64,000 bases of DNA from Blastococcus sp. TML/M2B. GTDB lineage: Bacteria > Actinomycetota > Actinomycetes > Mycobacteriales > Geodermatophilaceae. The stretch covers positions 62,001 through 126,000 of the forward strand of contig NZ_JAENZZ010000003.1 in NCBI RefSeq assembly GCF_016612865.1, in the 5' to 3' direction. The position numbers and the translations under genes were made by a program. Position 1 is the first letter of the stretch; every line of letters starts with the position of its first letter. The notes under the pieces are model-generated. The model was not told the origin of the DNA. It worked only from the letters and a program-made list of their open reading frames with translations, and searched no databases. This document shows positions 55,515 through 64,000 of this stretch, in pieces.

Positions 55515-55928
55515 GTGACCTGGACCACCCGGACGGTAGAGACGGTGACCGCCGCGGCCCTCGGCGCGGCCCTCGCGGCCGGAGCGCTGCTCGTCGGCGA
55601 CGCCCCCGGCCGGCTGCTGCTGCTCCTCGCCGCGACCCTGCTCCTGGCGCTCGCCGTCCGCGACCTGCTGCAGCGCCCGCGGCTGGCGGCGGGGCCCGAC
55701 GGCGTGGCCGTGCGACGGCTCTCCGGCCGCCTGCACCTGCCGTGGGGCCGGCTGCGCGTGCGGGTGCGGGAGACGCGCCGCCTGGGGCTGCGGACGGTCA
55801 CCCTCGAGCTGGACACCGCCTCGGGCCCGGACGACGACGGCGTCCTCGTCGTGCTGGGCCGGCGCGACCTGGGCGCCGACCCGGCCGCGGTCGCCGCGCG
55901 GCTGCACGAGCTGGACCCCAGCCGCTAG
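55515..55928 (+). CDS. PH-domain-like membrane protein (Rv0010c-like)
   Basis: A 137-residue protein with two close hydrophobic segments (about residues 10-28 and 34-50) and a C-terminal beta-rich bacterial PH-like domain: LAAGPDGVAVRRLSGRLHLP, WGRLRVRVRETRRLGLRTVT and LVVLGRRDLGADP. Orthologues near crgA and ppiA are found in other actinobacteria (Rv0010c in M. tuberculosis). The function is unknown. I chose the GTG at 55515, with AAGG upstream; an in-frame GTG at 55488 would add nine residues. The stop overlaps the convergent rhomboid gene stop. Confidence 0.75.
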   Translation: MTWTTRTVETVTAAALGAALAAGALLVGDAPGRLLLLLAATLLLALAVRDLLQRPRLAAGPDGVAVRRLSGRLHLPWGRLRVRVRETRRLGLRTVTLELDTASGPDDDGVLVVLGRRDLGADPAAVAARLHELDPSR

Positions 55929-56776
55929 AAGTTCAGCACCGTCAGGGTCGGCACGGTCAGCGACACCACGAGCAGCACCGCCGCGAGCAGCGCCACCCCG
56001 GGGATCTGCAGCTGGGGCCGCCGGCGCAGCACCCAGAGGATCCCGCCGGCGAGCGCGCCGGCGACCAGCCCGCCCAGGTGCCCGAGCAGGGAGATGCCGG
56101 GCAGGAAGCTGATGAACACGTTGATGGCCAGGAGGGTGAGCAGGCCGCGGACGTCCTGCCGGCCGGCCAGCATGAGCACGCCGAGCGCGCCCAGCAGGCC
56201 GTAGATGGCGGCCGAGGCACCGGCGACGACGACCCGCGGGTCACCCAGCAGCTGGATGGCGACCGCCCCGCCGAGCGCGGAGGCGACGTAGAGGGCGAGG
56301 TAGCGGGCCCGGCCGATCTGCCGTTCCAGCTCGGAGCCGAAGACGAGCAGCGCGAGCATGTTCACGGCCAGGTGCACCGGTCCGATGTGCAGGAAGGCTG
56401 CGGTGATCACCCGCCACCACTCGTCCAGGTAGTGGACGCCGGCCGGCCACTGCGCGAGGTCGACGAAGACCGGGGAGCGCTGGTTGTCCGCGGGCGAGTT
56501 GCCGACGGAGGCGGCCGACACCGCGGTCACGACGAACATCGCCACGTTGACGGCGATGAGCGCGAGGGTGACGACACCCCAGCGGCGACCGGCGGCGCGC
56601 AGGCCACCGCTGCGCGCGGTGCGGACCGAGGCGTTGCCGGCGGCCACGCACTCGGGGCACTGGAAGCCGACCGAGGCCGGGATCATGCACTCCGGGCAGA
56701 TGGGCCGGCTGCACCGCGTGCAGGCGATGCCGGTGGGCCGGTCCGGGTGCCGGTAGCAGGTGGCGGGCGGGGGCAC
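55925..56776 (-). CDS. Rhomboid family intramembrane serine protease
   Basis: A 283-residue protein. The N-terminal 45 residues have a zinc-finger-like region, CYRHPDRPTGIACTRC then CPEC and a second CPEC pair. Six membrane helices follow, with the rhomboid catalytic dyad: serine in GASAAIYGLLGALG near residue 188 and histidine in LLGHLGGLVAG near residue 230. Rhomboids cut other membrane proteins in the lipid bilayer. The start is uncertain: GTG at 56776 places the first cysteine at residue 7, but the frame is open up to the ppiA stop and no good ribosome site is visible. It probably follows ppiA in one transcript. Confidence 0.88.
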   Translation of the reverse strand: MPPPATCYRHPDRPTGIACTRCSRPICPECMIPASVGFQCPECVAAGNASVRTARSGGLRAAGRRWGVVTLALIAVNVAMFVVTAVSAASVGNSPADNQRSPVFVDLAQWPAGVHYLDEWWRVITAAFLHIGPVHLAVNMLALLVFGSELERQIGRARYLALYVASALGGAVAIQLLGDPRVVVAGASAAIYGLLGALGVLMLAGRQDVRGLLTLLAINVFISFLPGISLLGHLGGLVAGALAGGILWVLRRRPQLQIPGVALLAAVLLVVSLTVPTLTVLNF

Positions 56777-56820
56777 CGGCCGGTCGAGCCGGCCGGCACC
56801 CCCGTCGTCCGGGGTGGTGG

Positions 56821-57354
56821 TCAGCTGCGCTGCACCTCGACGGACTGGATCACCACGTCCTCGAGGGGCTTGTCGCCCCGGGCGGTCGGCACGGCGGCGA
56901 TCTTCTCGACGACGTCGCGGCTGGCCTGGTCGGCCACCTCGCCGAAGATCGTGTGCTTGCGGTTCAGGTGCGGGGTCGGGCCGACGGTGATGAAGAACTG
57001 CGAACCGTTGGTGCCGGGACCCGCGTTGGCCATGGCCAGCAGGTAGGGGCGGTCGAAGGAGAGCTCGGGGTGGAACTCGTCGCCGAACTGGTAGCCGGGG
57101 CCACCGAAGCCCTGACCGAGCGGGTCGCCGCCCTGGATCATGAAGCCGGAGATGACGCGGTGGAAGATCGTGCCGTCGTAGAGCTTGTCGGTGGTCTTCT
57201 GCCGGGTCTCGGGGTGCGTCCACTCGCGGGCGCCCTCGGCGAGGTCGGCGAAGTTCGCCACCGTCTTCGGGGCGTGGTCGGGGAACAGGTCCACGGTGAT
57301 GTCGCCGTGGTTGGTGTGCAGGACCGCGCGGCGGGCGGGAGTCGATTCAGTCAC
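56821..57354 (-). CDS. ppiA: Peptidyl-prolyl cis-trans isomerase, cyclophilin type
   Basis: A 177-residue cytoplasmic cyclophilin. The catalytic pocket is complete: FHRVISGFMIQGGDP (arginine, phenylalanine, methionine, glutamine), MANAGPGTNGSQFFI and HTIFGEV. No signal peptide is present. It speeds proline isomerisation during protein folding. Its place near gyrA and crgA is conserved in mycobacteria (Rv0009). The GTG at 57354 is preceded by a purine-rich GGGAGAGTGGAGGG. Confidence 0.95.
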   Translation of the reverse strand: MTESTPARRAVLHTNHGDITVDLFPDHAPKTVANFADLAEGAREWTHPETRQKTTDKLYDGTIFHRVISGFMIQGGDPLGQGFGGPGYQFGDEFHPELSFDRPYLLAMANAGPGTNGSQFFITVGPTPHLNRKHTIFGEVADQASRDVVEKIAAVPTARGDKPLEDVVIQSVEVQRS

Positions 57355-57406
57355 CCCTCCACTCTCCCACCGCGCGGCCCGGCGCGGCCTCCCGGGCCGG
57401 GAACCG

Positions 57407-57901
57407 TCACATCGTGAGGACCATGGCGACGTCGAGGTTGCGGAAACCCGTCTCGCCCTCGGTGACCTCCTGCATCTGCTTGGCGAAGTCGGAGGTCACC
57501 GGGTGCTCGGAGTTCCGCATCGCCGCGGCGTGGTCCGGGAAGGCGACCACCTCGACGTAGGTGTCGGGGCGGTCGCGGTCGGCGGCGACGATGCCCCAGC
57601 GGGCGGTCGTCTCCCCGCCCATGCGCTCCCGCCACAGCTCGACGAGGTTCCGGAAGCCCCCGAGGTCACGGGCGTGGAACTCGACGAACTGGAGGAAGGC
57701 GCCGTCGTCGACGGTCAGGGCGTTATCCGGCCGCATGGCCTCCCGCAGGTCGCGGCGCAGCTCGTCGCCGTCGGTGTGCCCGTGGGTGGCGACGGCGTGC
57801 GCGGCGGCGAGCTCCAGGAGCTCGTCCTCCTCGGCGCTGATCGTCACCGTGCAGTCGGTGTCGCTGGGAATCGACCGGCAGTCGATCGTCTTGCGTGCCA
57901 C
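57407..57901 (-). CDS. DUF1059 domain protein with C-terminal ABM-like domain
   Basis: A 164-residue protein. The N-terminal half is DUF1059, a small alpha/beta domain: TIDCRSIPSDTDCTVTISAE, EDELLELAAAHAVATHGHTD and ELRRDLREAMRP. The C-terminal half (about residues 65-164) resembles dimeric alpha-beta barrel monooxygenase-like proteins, with FVEFHARDLGGFRNLVELWR and YVEVVAFPDHAAAMRNSEHP. The substrate is unknown. GTG at 57901 is preceded by GGAGGAG. A parS-like site lies 100 bp upstream. Confidence 0.75.
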   Translation of the reverse strand: MARKTIDCRSIPSDTDCTVTISAEEDELLELAAAHAVATHGHTDGDELRRDLREAMRPDNALTVDDGAFLQFVEFHARDLGGFRNLVELWRERMGGETTARWGIVAADRDRPDTYVEVVAFPDHAAAMRNSEHPVTSDFAKQMQEVTEGETGFRNLDVAMVLTM

Positions 57902-58000
57902 AGCTCCTCCTCGGTGCCGGGCCGGCCCACGGCGCGCGGGCCGGGTGCCGCTCACCGTGGCGCGAGCAGAGGCCAGACGACAGGGGCCGAGGGCCCGGCG

Positions 58001-58014
58001 GCTCCACGTGAAAC
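58001..58014. other. parS: Degenerate parS-like site
   Basis: GCTCCACGTGAAAC has the right half of the actinobacterial parS consensus GTTTCACGTGAAAC exactly and two changes in the left arm. It is intergenic, between the DUF1059 gene and tRNA-Ala, and is the copy nearest to gyrB. Confidence 0.5.
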
Positions 58015-58049
58015 GTGCCCACCAGGGGCGCGGGAGGCGGATCAGAGGG

Positions 58050-58122
58050 TGGAGACGAGGGGAATCGAACCCCTAACCCCCGCCTTGCAAAGGCGGTGCT
58101 CTGCCAATTGAGCTACGTCCCC
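58050..58122 (-). tRNA. tRNA-Ala (TGC)
   Basis: 73 bases without encoded CCA. The acceptor stem is GGGGACG/CGTCTCC with one G-U pair, D-arm AGCTCAATTGGCAGAGC, anticodon stem CCGCC/GGCGG with loop TTTGCAA (anticodon TGC) and T-loop GGTTCGATTCC. Its position beside gyrA and tRNA-Ile is conserved. Confidence 0.97.
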
Positions 58123-58147
58123 GGCGGGGCCGGAGCCCCGGGGTTGA

Positions 58148-58291
58148 TCAGCGTGCGGTGGGGGTGCTGACGGCCTGGGGGCCGCTGGTGGCCTCGCGCC
58201 AGAGGTCGGCCTCGACCTTGCCGCTCGACCGCTTGCGGAGGGCGGCGACGGCACCGACGGCCGCCGCGACCAGCGCCAGCTTCTTCAGCAC
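58148..58291 (-). CDS. DLW-39 family small protein
   Basis: A 47-residue protein: hydrophobic N-terminus MLKKLALVAAAVGAVAALRK, then a polar end with ADLWREAT, which includes the DLW motif that names this actinobacterial family. The GTG at 58291 has GAGGAGG upstream. Members are always found near gyrA and these tRNAs; the function is unknown, and it may be membrane-anchored by its N-terminal segment. Confidence 0.85.
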   Translation of the reverse strand: MLKKLALVAAAVGAVAALRKRSSGKVEADLWREATSGPQAVSTPTAR

Positions 58292-58365
58292 GCGACGACC
58301 TCCTCGGGCGCGGGAGCGCCGACTCGATGCGGGCCCTGCGGCGCCCGAGGACGCCGGCACACGGG

Positions 58366-58439
58366 TGGGCCTGGGAGGACTTGAACCTCCGGCCTCATCC
58401 TTATCAGGGATGCGCTCTAACCGCCTGAGCTACAGGCCC
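58366..58439 (-). tRNA. tRNA-Ile (GAT)
   Basis: 74 bases without encoded CCA. The acceptor stem is GGGCCTG/CAGGCCC, anticodon stem CATCC/GGATG with loop CTGATAA giving anticodon GAT, and T-loop GGTTCAAGTCC. It lies between DLW-39 and the DUF3566 gene, as in other actinobacteria. Confidence 0.97.
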
Positions 58440-58489
58440 GTGAACCTCCGAAAGCGTACCTGGCCCGGATCGAGGCCCCGACGCGGGGT

Positions 58490-59448
58490 CTAGTCGCGCT
58501 CGGAGAGGGTCAGCTCCAGGCCGCCGACGAGGTCGGAGCACATGTTGTAGATGAACGTCCCGACGGTGCACAGCGCGGTGAGCAGCACGACGTTGATCGC
58601 GCCGATGACGGCCGCCCCACCGAAGACGACGCCGGGGGTGAGCACCTCGCTGCTGCCCTCGGACCCGCTGTCGGTGCCGAGCTGGCCGAAGAGCTCGTTG
58701 AGGGTGTCGAACACCCCGAGGGCGTTGAGGACGCCGTAGAGCACGCCGACGGCGACCATCCAGATGAAGAACAGCGCAATCGACAGGACCAGCGAGATCT
58801 TCAGCGCCGACCAGGTGTCGATGTGACGCAGCTGGAGCCGGGCCCGGCGGGGGCCGCGGGCGGTGGTCCGCCCGGTCTTGCCCTTCGCGGGGCCGGTCGT
58901 GGAGGTGCCCGTCGCGCCGGGCGCGCCGGCACCGGCGGGCTGCACCGGGGGGACGCCGGGGCGCGCTGCGCGCCGGTGGCCGGGCCGGTCGGTGCGCCGG
59001 CGGGGGGCACCGGGGGTGCGGCCGGAGCCGAGGCCGCCGGAGCCGAGGGCGCCGAGGGCGCCGAGGAGCTGCTACCCCTCGCCGGGCCGGCCGGTGAGGA
59101 CGCGGTGCGGGCTCCGGCGGCCCGCGCGGCCTGCTGCGTCCCCGTCGTCGGGATGGCCTGCGTCCCGGTGGTCGGGACGGCCTGGGTGCCCGCGCCGGCG
59201 GCGGGCTGAGCGCCGGTCGCCGGCTGGGCCACCTGGGCGCCGGTGGCCGGCTGGGCGACCTGGGTGCCGGTGGCCGGCTGGGCGGCAGCGGCGCTGCCGG
59301 ACTGCTTCCCGGCGCCGGGGATCGCGTGCGTCCCGGTGTCGGTGGGTGCCGGCGCCGAGCCGTCGACCGGGGTCTCGGCCGCCGACCCGCCGGCCGTCTC
59401 GCCGCTGCGGGATCCGGTGCGCACCGAACCGTCGGGTCGGTCGCTCAT
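58490..59448 (-). CDS. DUF3566 transmembrane protein with low-complexity N-terminus, frameshifted
   Basis: The C-terminal 110 residues are the DUF3566 domain with two membrane helices: HIDTWSALKISLVLSIALFF, IWMVAVGVLYGVLNALGVFD, then VFGGAAVIGAINVVLLTALC, ending LVGGLELTLSERD. The N-terminal 200 residues are a glycine/alanine/threonine/proline/glutamine-rich arm with repeated QPATGAQ and PTTGTQA units. The frame breaks in the G6 run (58947-58952); one missing G would join the arm to PPVQPAGAGAPGATG, giving 319 residues. The ATG at 59448 follows GGGGAGA. This is the Rv0007 equivalent, always downstream of gyrA; its function is unknown. Confidence 0.88.
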
Positions 59449-59554
59449 GCCAGTCTCCCCATCGCCTGCGGCACGGACCGCTCCCTCCGCGACCGGCTCC
59501 CGGGCGACGCTCGCGCGCGCCCGGGACCCGATCAGTTCAACGCCTGAGGTCACC

Positions 59555-62023
59555 CTAGGCCGACGGCTCGTCGTTGTCCGTCGTACGGGCGATTGCCACG
59601 ATGGACACGTCCTCCGGCAAGTTCATGAGCTTGACGCCCATGGTGGCGCGGTCCTTGTTGTGCCGCACCCCGTTGACCGGCGTCCGGATGACGCCGCCCC
59701 CGGAGGTGATGGCGTACAGCTCGTCCCCGAGGGTGACCGCGAGCGCACCGACGAGCGCGCCCTTGCGGGCCTTCGGGTCGGCGGTGAGCACGCCCTTCCC
59801 GCCGCGGCCCTGGTTCGGGTAGTTCTCGATGCCGGTGCGCTTGGCGAAGCCGCGCTCGGTGGCGACGAGGACGTCGACACCCTCCTGGACGACCATCATC
59901 GACAGCAGCCGGTCGTCCTCGGCCAGCGAGATGCCGCGCACGCCCTCGGTGGCACGCCCCATCGGCCGCAGCGCGGTGTCGTCGGCGGTGAACCGGATCG
60001 ACATCGCCTTGCGGGTCACCAGCAGCAGGTCGGACTCGCTGTCGATCAGCGCGGCGCCGACCAGCTCGTCGCCGTCCCGCAGGTTGATGGCGATGACGCC
60101 GCCCTGGCGCGGGGAGTCGAAGTCGGTGAGCCGGGTCTTCTTCACCTGCCCGCGGGCCGTGGCCAGGACCAGGAACGGGGCGACCGTGTAGTCCTTGATC
60201 TGCATGACCTGGGCGATCTTCTCGTCCGGCTGGAACGCCAGGATGTTCGCCACGTGCTGGCCGCGGGCCGTGCGGTTGGCCTCGGGCAGCTCGTAGGCCT
60301 TCGACCGGTAGACCCGGCCCTTGTTCGTGAAGAACAGGATCCAGTCGTGGGTGGAGCCCACGAAGAAGTGGTCGACGATGTCGTCCTGCTTGAGCGCGGC
60401 CCCCATCACGCCCTTGCCGCCGCGGCGCTGCGAGCGGTAGAGGTCGCTCTTCGTCCGCTTGGCGTACCCGGTGCGGGTGATGGTGACGACGACCTCCTCC
60501 TCCGCGATGAGGTCCTCCATCGAGACGTCGCCCTCGTTCGCCACGAACTGGCTGCGGCGGTCGTCGCCGTACTTCGCGACGATCTCGGCCAGCTCGTCTC
60601 GGACGATCTGCCGCTGCCGCTCGGGGGAGTCGAGGATGGCCTGCAGGTCGGCGATGCGGGCCTCGATCTCGGCCAGCTCGTCCATGATCCGCTGGCGCTC
60701 CAGCGCGGCCAGGCGGCGCAGCTGCAGGTCCAGGATCGCGACGGCCTGGATCTCGTCGACGTCGAGCAGCTCCATCAGGCCGGAGCGCGCCTCCTCCGCC
60801 GACGGGCTGCGGCGGATGAGGGCGATGACCTCGTCGAGCAGGTCGAGGGCCTTGGCGTAACCGCGCAGGATGTGCGCGCGCTCCTCGGCCTTGCGCAGCC
60901 GGTACCGGGTGCGCCGCTGGATGACCTCGATCTGGTGGTTGACCCAGTTCCGCACCAGCTCGTCCAGCCGCAGCGTGCGCGGCACGCCATCGACGATGGA
61001 GAGCATGTTGCAGCCGAACGACGTCTGCAGCTGGGTGTGCTTGTAGAGGTTGTTGAGCACGACCTTGGCGACGGCGTCGCGGCGCAGGGTGATGACCAGC
61101 CGGCGGCCGACGCGGTCGGAGGACTCGTCGGCGATCTCGCTGATGCCCTGGAGCCGGCCCTCCTTCACCAGTTCGGCGATGTTCTCGGCCAGGTTGTCGG
61201 GGTTCACCTGGTAGGGCAGCTCGGTGACGACGAGCTGCACCCGGCCCCGGGAGTCCTCCTCCACGGTGACGACGGCGCGCATCTTCACCGAGCCGCGGCC
61301 GGTGCGGTAGGCGTCCTCGATGCCCTCGCGGCCCACGATCAGGCCGTAGGTCGGGAAGTCCGGGCCCTTGACCCGCTCCATGCAGGCGGTGAGCGCTTCC
61401 TCGGCCTCGGCGTCGGGGTGGTCGAGGATCCAGTAGGCGGCCTCGGCGACCTCGCGCAGGTTGTGCGGCGGCATGTTGGTCGCCATGCCGACGGCGATGC
61501 CGGCCGACCCGTTGATCAGCAGGTTCGGGATCCGGGCCGGGAGCACGACCGGCTCCTGGGTGCGCCCGTCGTAGTTGCCCTGGAAGTCGACGGTCTCCTC
61601 GTCGATGCCGGCGAGCATCTCCATGGCCAGCGGGGTCAGCCGGCACTCGGTGTACCGCATGGCGGCCGCCGGGTCGTTGCCCGGGGAGCCGAAGTTGCCC
61701 TGCCCGTCGATGAGCGGGTAGCGCATCGACCACGGCTGGGCGAGCCGGACGAGGGCGTCGTAGATCGCCGAGTCACCGTGGGGGTGGTAGTTGCCCATGA
61801 CCTCGGCGACCGGGCGGGCGCACTTGACGTAGCCGCGGTCGGGCCGGAAGCCCTGGTCGTACATGGCGAACAGCACCCGCCGGTGCACCGGCTTCAGGCC
61901 GTCGCGCACCTCGGGCAGCGCGCGCCCGACGATGACCGACATCGCGTAGTCGATGTAGCTGCGCTGCATCTCCTGCTGGAGGTCGACCGCTTCGATGCGG
62001 TCGCGGGGAGGGGTCTCTGTCAC
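59555..62023 (-). CDS. gyrA: DNA gyrase subunit A
   Basis: An 822-residue GyrA, complete. The breakage-reunion domain has the catalytic tyrosine Y124 in AMRYTECRL and the quinolone-pocket [10 protein letters not shown] with S85 and D89 (S83 and D87 in E. coli numbering), so the residues linked to drug binding are wild type. The C-terminal DNA-wrapping domain keeps the GyrA box QRRGGKG. With GyrB it introduces negative supercoils using ATP. It starts 86 bp after gyrB, co-transcribed as usual in actinobacteria. Confidence 0.98.
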   Translation of the reverse strand: MTETPPRDRIEAVDLQQEMQRSYIDYAMSVIVGRALPEVRDGLKPVHRRVLFAMYDQGFRPDRGYVKCARPVAEVMGNYHPHGDSAIYDALVRLAQPWSMRYPLIDGQGNFGSPGNDPAAAMRYTECRLTPLAMEMLAGIDEETVDFQGNYDGRTQEPVVLPARIPNLLINGSAGIAVGMATNMPPHNLREVAEAAYWILDHPDAEAEEALTACMERVKGPDFPTYGLIVGREGIEDAYRTGRGSVKMRAVVTVEEDSRGRVQLVVTELPYQVNPDNLAENIAELVKEGRLQGISEIADESSDRVGRRLVITLRRDAVAKVVLNNLYKHTQLQTSFGCNMLSIVDGVPRTLRLDELVRNWVNHQIEVIQRRTRYRLRKAEERAHILRGYAKALDLLDEVIALIRRSPSAEEARSGLMELLDVDEIQAVAILDLQLRRLAALERQRIMDELAEIEARIADLQAILDSPERQRQIVRDELAEIVAKYGDDRRSQFVANEGDVSMEDLIAEEEVVVTITRTGYAKRTKSDLYRSQRRGGKGVMGAALKQDDIVDHFFVGSTHDWILFFTNKGRVYRSKAYELPEANRTARGQHVANILAFQPDEKIAQVMQIKDYTVAPFLVLATARGQVKKTRLTDFDSPRQGGVIAINLRDGDELVGAALIDSESDLLLVTRKAMSIRFTADDTALRPMGRATEGVRGISLAEDDRLLSMMVVQEGVDVLVATERGFAKRTGIENYPNQGRGGKGVLTADPKARKGALVGALAVTLGDELYAITSGGGVIRTPVNGVRHNKDRATMGVKLMNLPEDVSIVAIARTTDNDEPSA

Positions 62024-62109
62024 GGTTCAGGTCTCCACAGGTGGGTGCACAGAGGTGGACAACGTCGCTGCTCGACGGGCGGTCCCCGCCAGGTGCGGGG
62101 ACCGGCCGG

Positions 62110-64000
<1,891 letters not shown>

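Overview
The window is about 64 kb of very GC-rich DNA, densely coding, with many GTG starts, short intergenic gaps and frequent 1-14 bp overlaps between neighbours. Gene content and order point to an actinobacterium (Actinomycetota). The flavour of the accessory genes (DLW-39, DUF3566, EfeUOB, many PASTA kinases) suggests Geodermatophilaceae such as Blastococcus, Geodermatophilus or Modestobacter. That family assignment is inference.

The right third (about 42.3-64 kb) is the classical origin-proximal block known from Mycobacterium tuberculosis (Rv0005-Rv0020c). It contains fhaA-fhaB-pstP-rodA-pbpA-pknA-pknB reading right, then trpG and a DUF881 gene reading left, crgA, a PH-like membrane protein, a rhomboid protease, ppiA, tRNA-Ala, DLW-39, tRNA-Ile, a DUF3566 protein, gyrA and the 5'-truncated gyrB at the window edge. 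The replication origin should therefore lie a few kb beyond position 64000. Three palindromes with a CACGTG core that resemble ParB parS sites (32.4, 39.3 and 58.0 kb) agree with this. A thiolase gene and a 438-bp non-coding stretch sit inside the block between crgA and the PH-like gene.

The left two thirds are more variable. From 0 to 10.5 kb there is a repeat-bearing hypothetical protein, an APC permease, a nucleoside hydrolase, a GAF-ANTAR regulator facing an RsbW-like ATPase, then PilZ, NYN-RNase and PAS-GGDEF-EAL genes (a c-di-GMP cluster), and an AidB-like acyl-CoA dehydrogenase. From 10.5 to 20 kb come an SRPBCC gene, cinA, a proline-rich membrane protein, two extra tandem PASTA kinases, and the ferrous-iron transport operon efeUOB behind a DtxR/IdeR-like box. 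From 20 to 26.3 kb are a crotonase, an MBL hydrolase, two GlsB-type membrane proteins, an SRPBCC protein, a TetR regulator, a CYTH-CHAD protein and a PRC/DUF2382 stress protein.

A leftward operon (26.3-32.4 kb) encodes an RNB nuclease, a class I aminotransferase, an omega-amidase-like hydrolase and an unusual fusion: NhaA antiporter, DsbA-like domain, cyclic-nucleotide-binding domain and a thioredoxin-fold tail. From 32.4 to 42 kb there are S4, MOSC and aldose-epimerase genes, a translationally coupled Baeyer-Villiger monooxygenase and P450, a GNAT protein, an acyl-CoA dehydrogenase, a DUF1707 protein, acetoacetyl-CoA synthetase and tRNA-Leu.

Nine otherwise well-conserved genes are each broken by one single-base frameshift (seven look like an extra base, two like a missing base), mostly in short G or C runs. 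Several are core genes (pstP, trpG). The most likely explanation is uncorrected sequence error rather than nine pseudogenes, so these are annotated as genes with the break stated. No transposase, integrase, CRISPR array or rRNA gene was seen.
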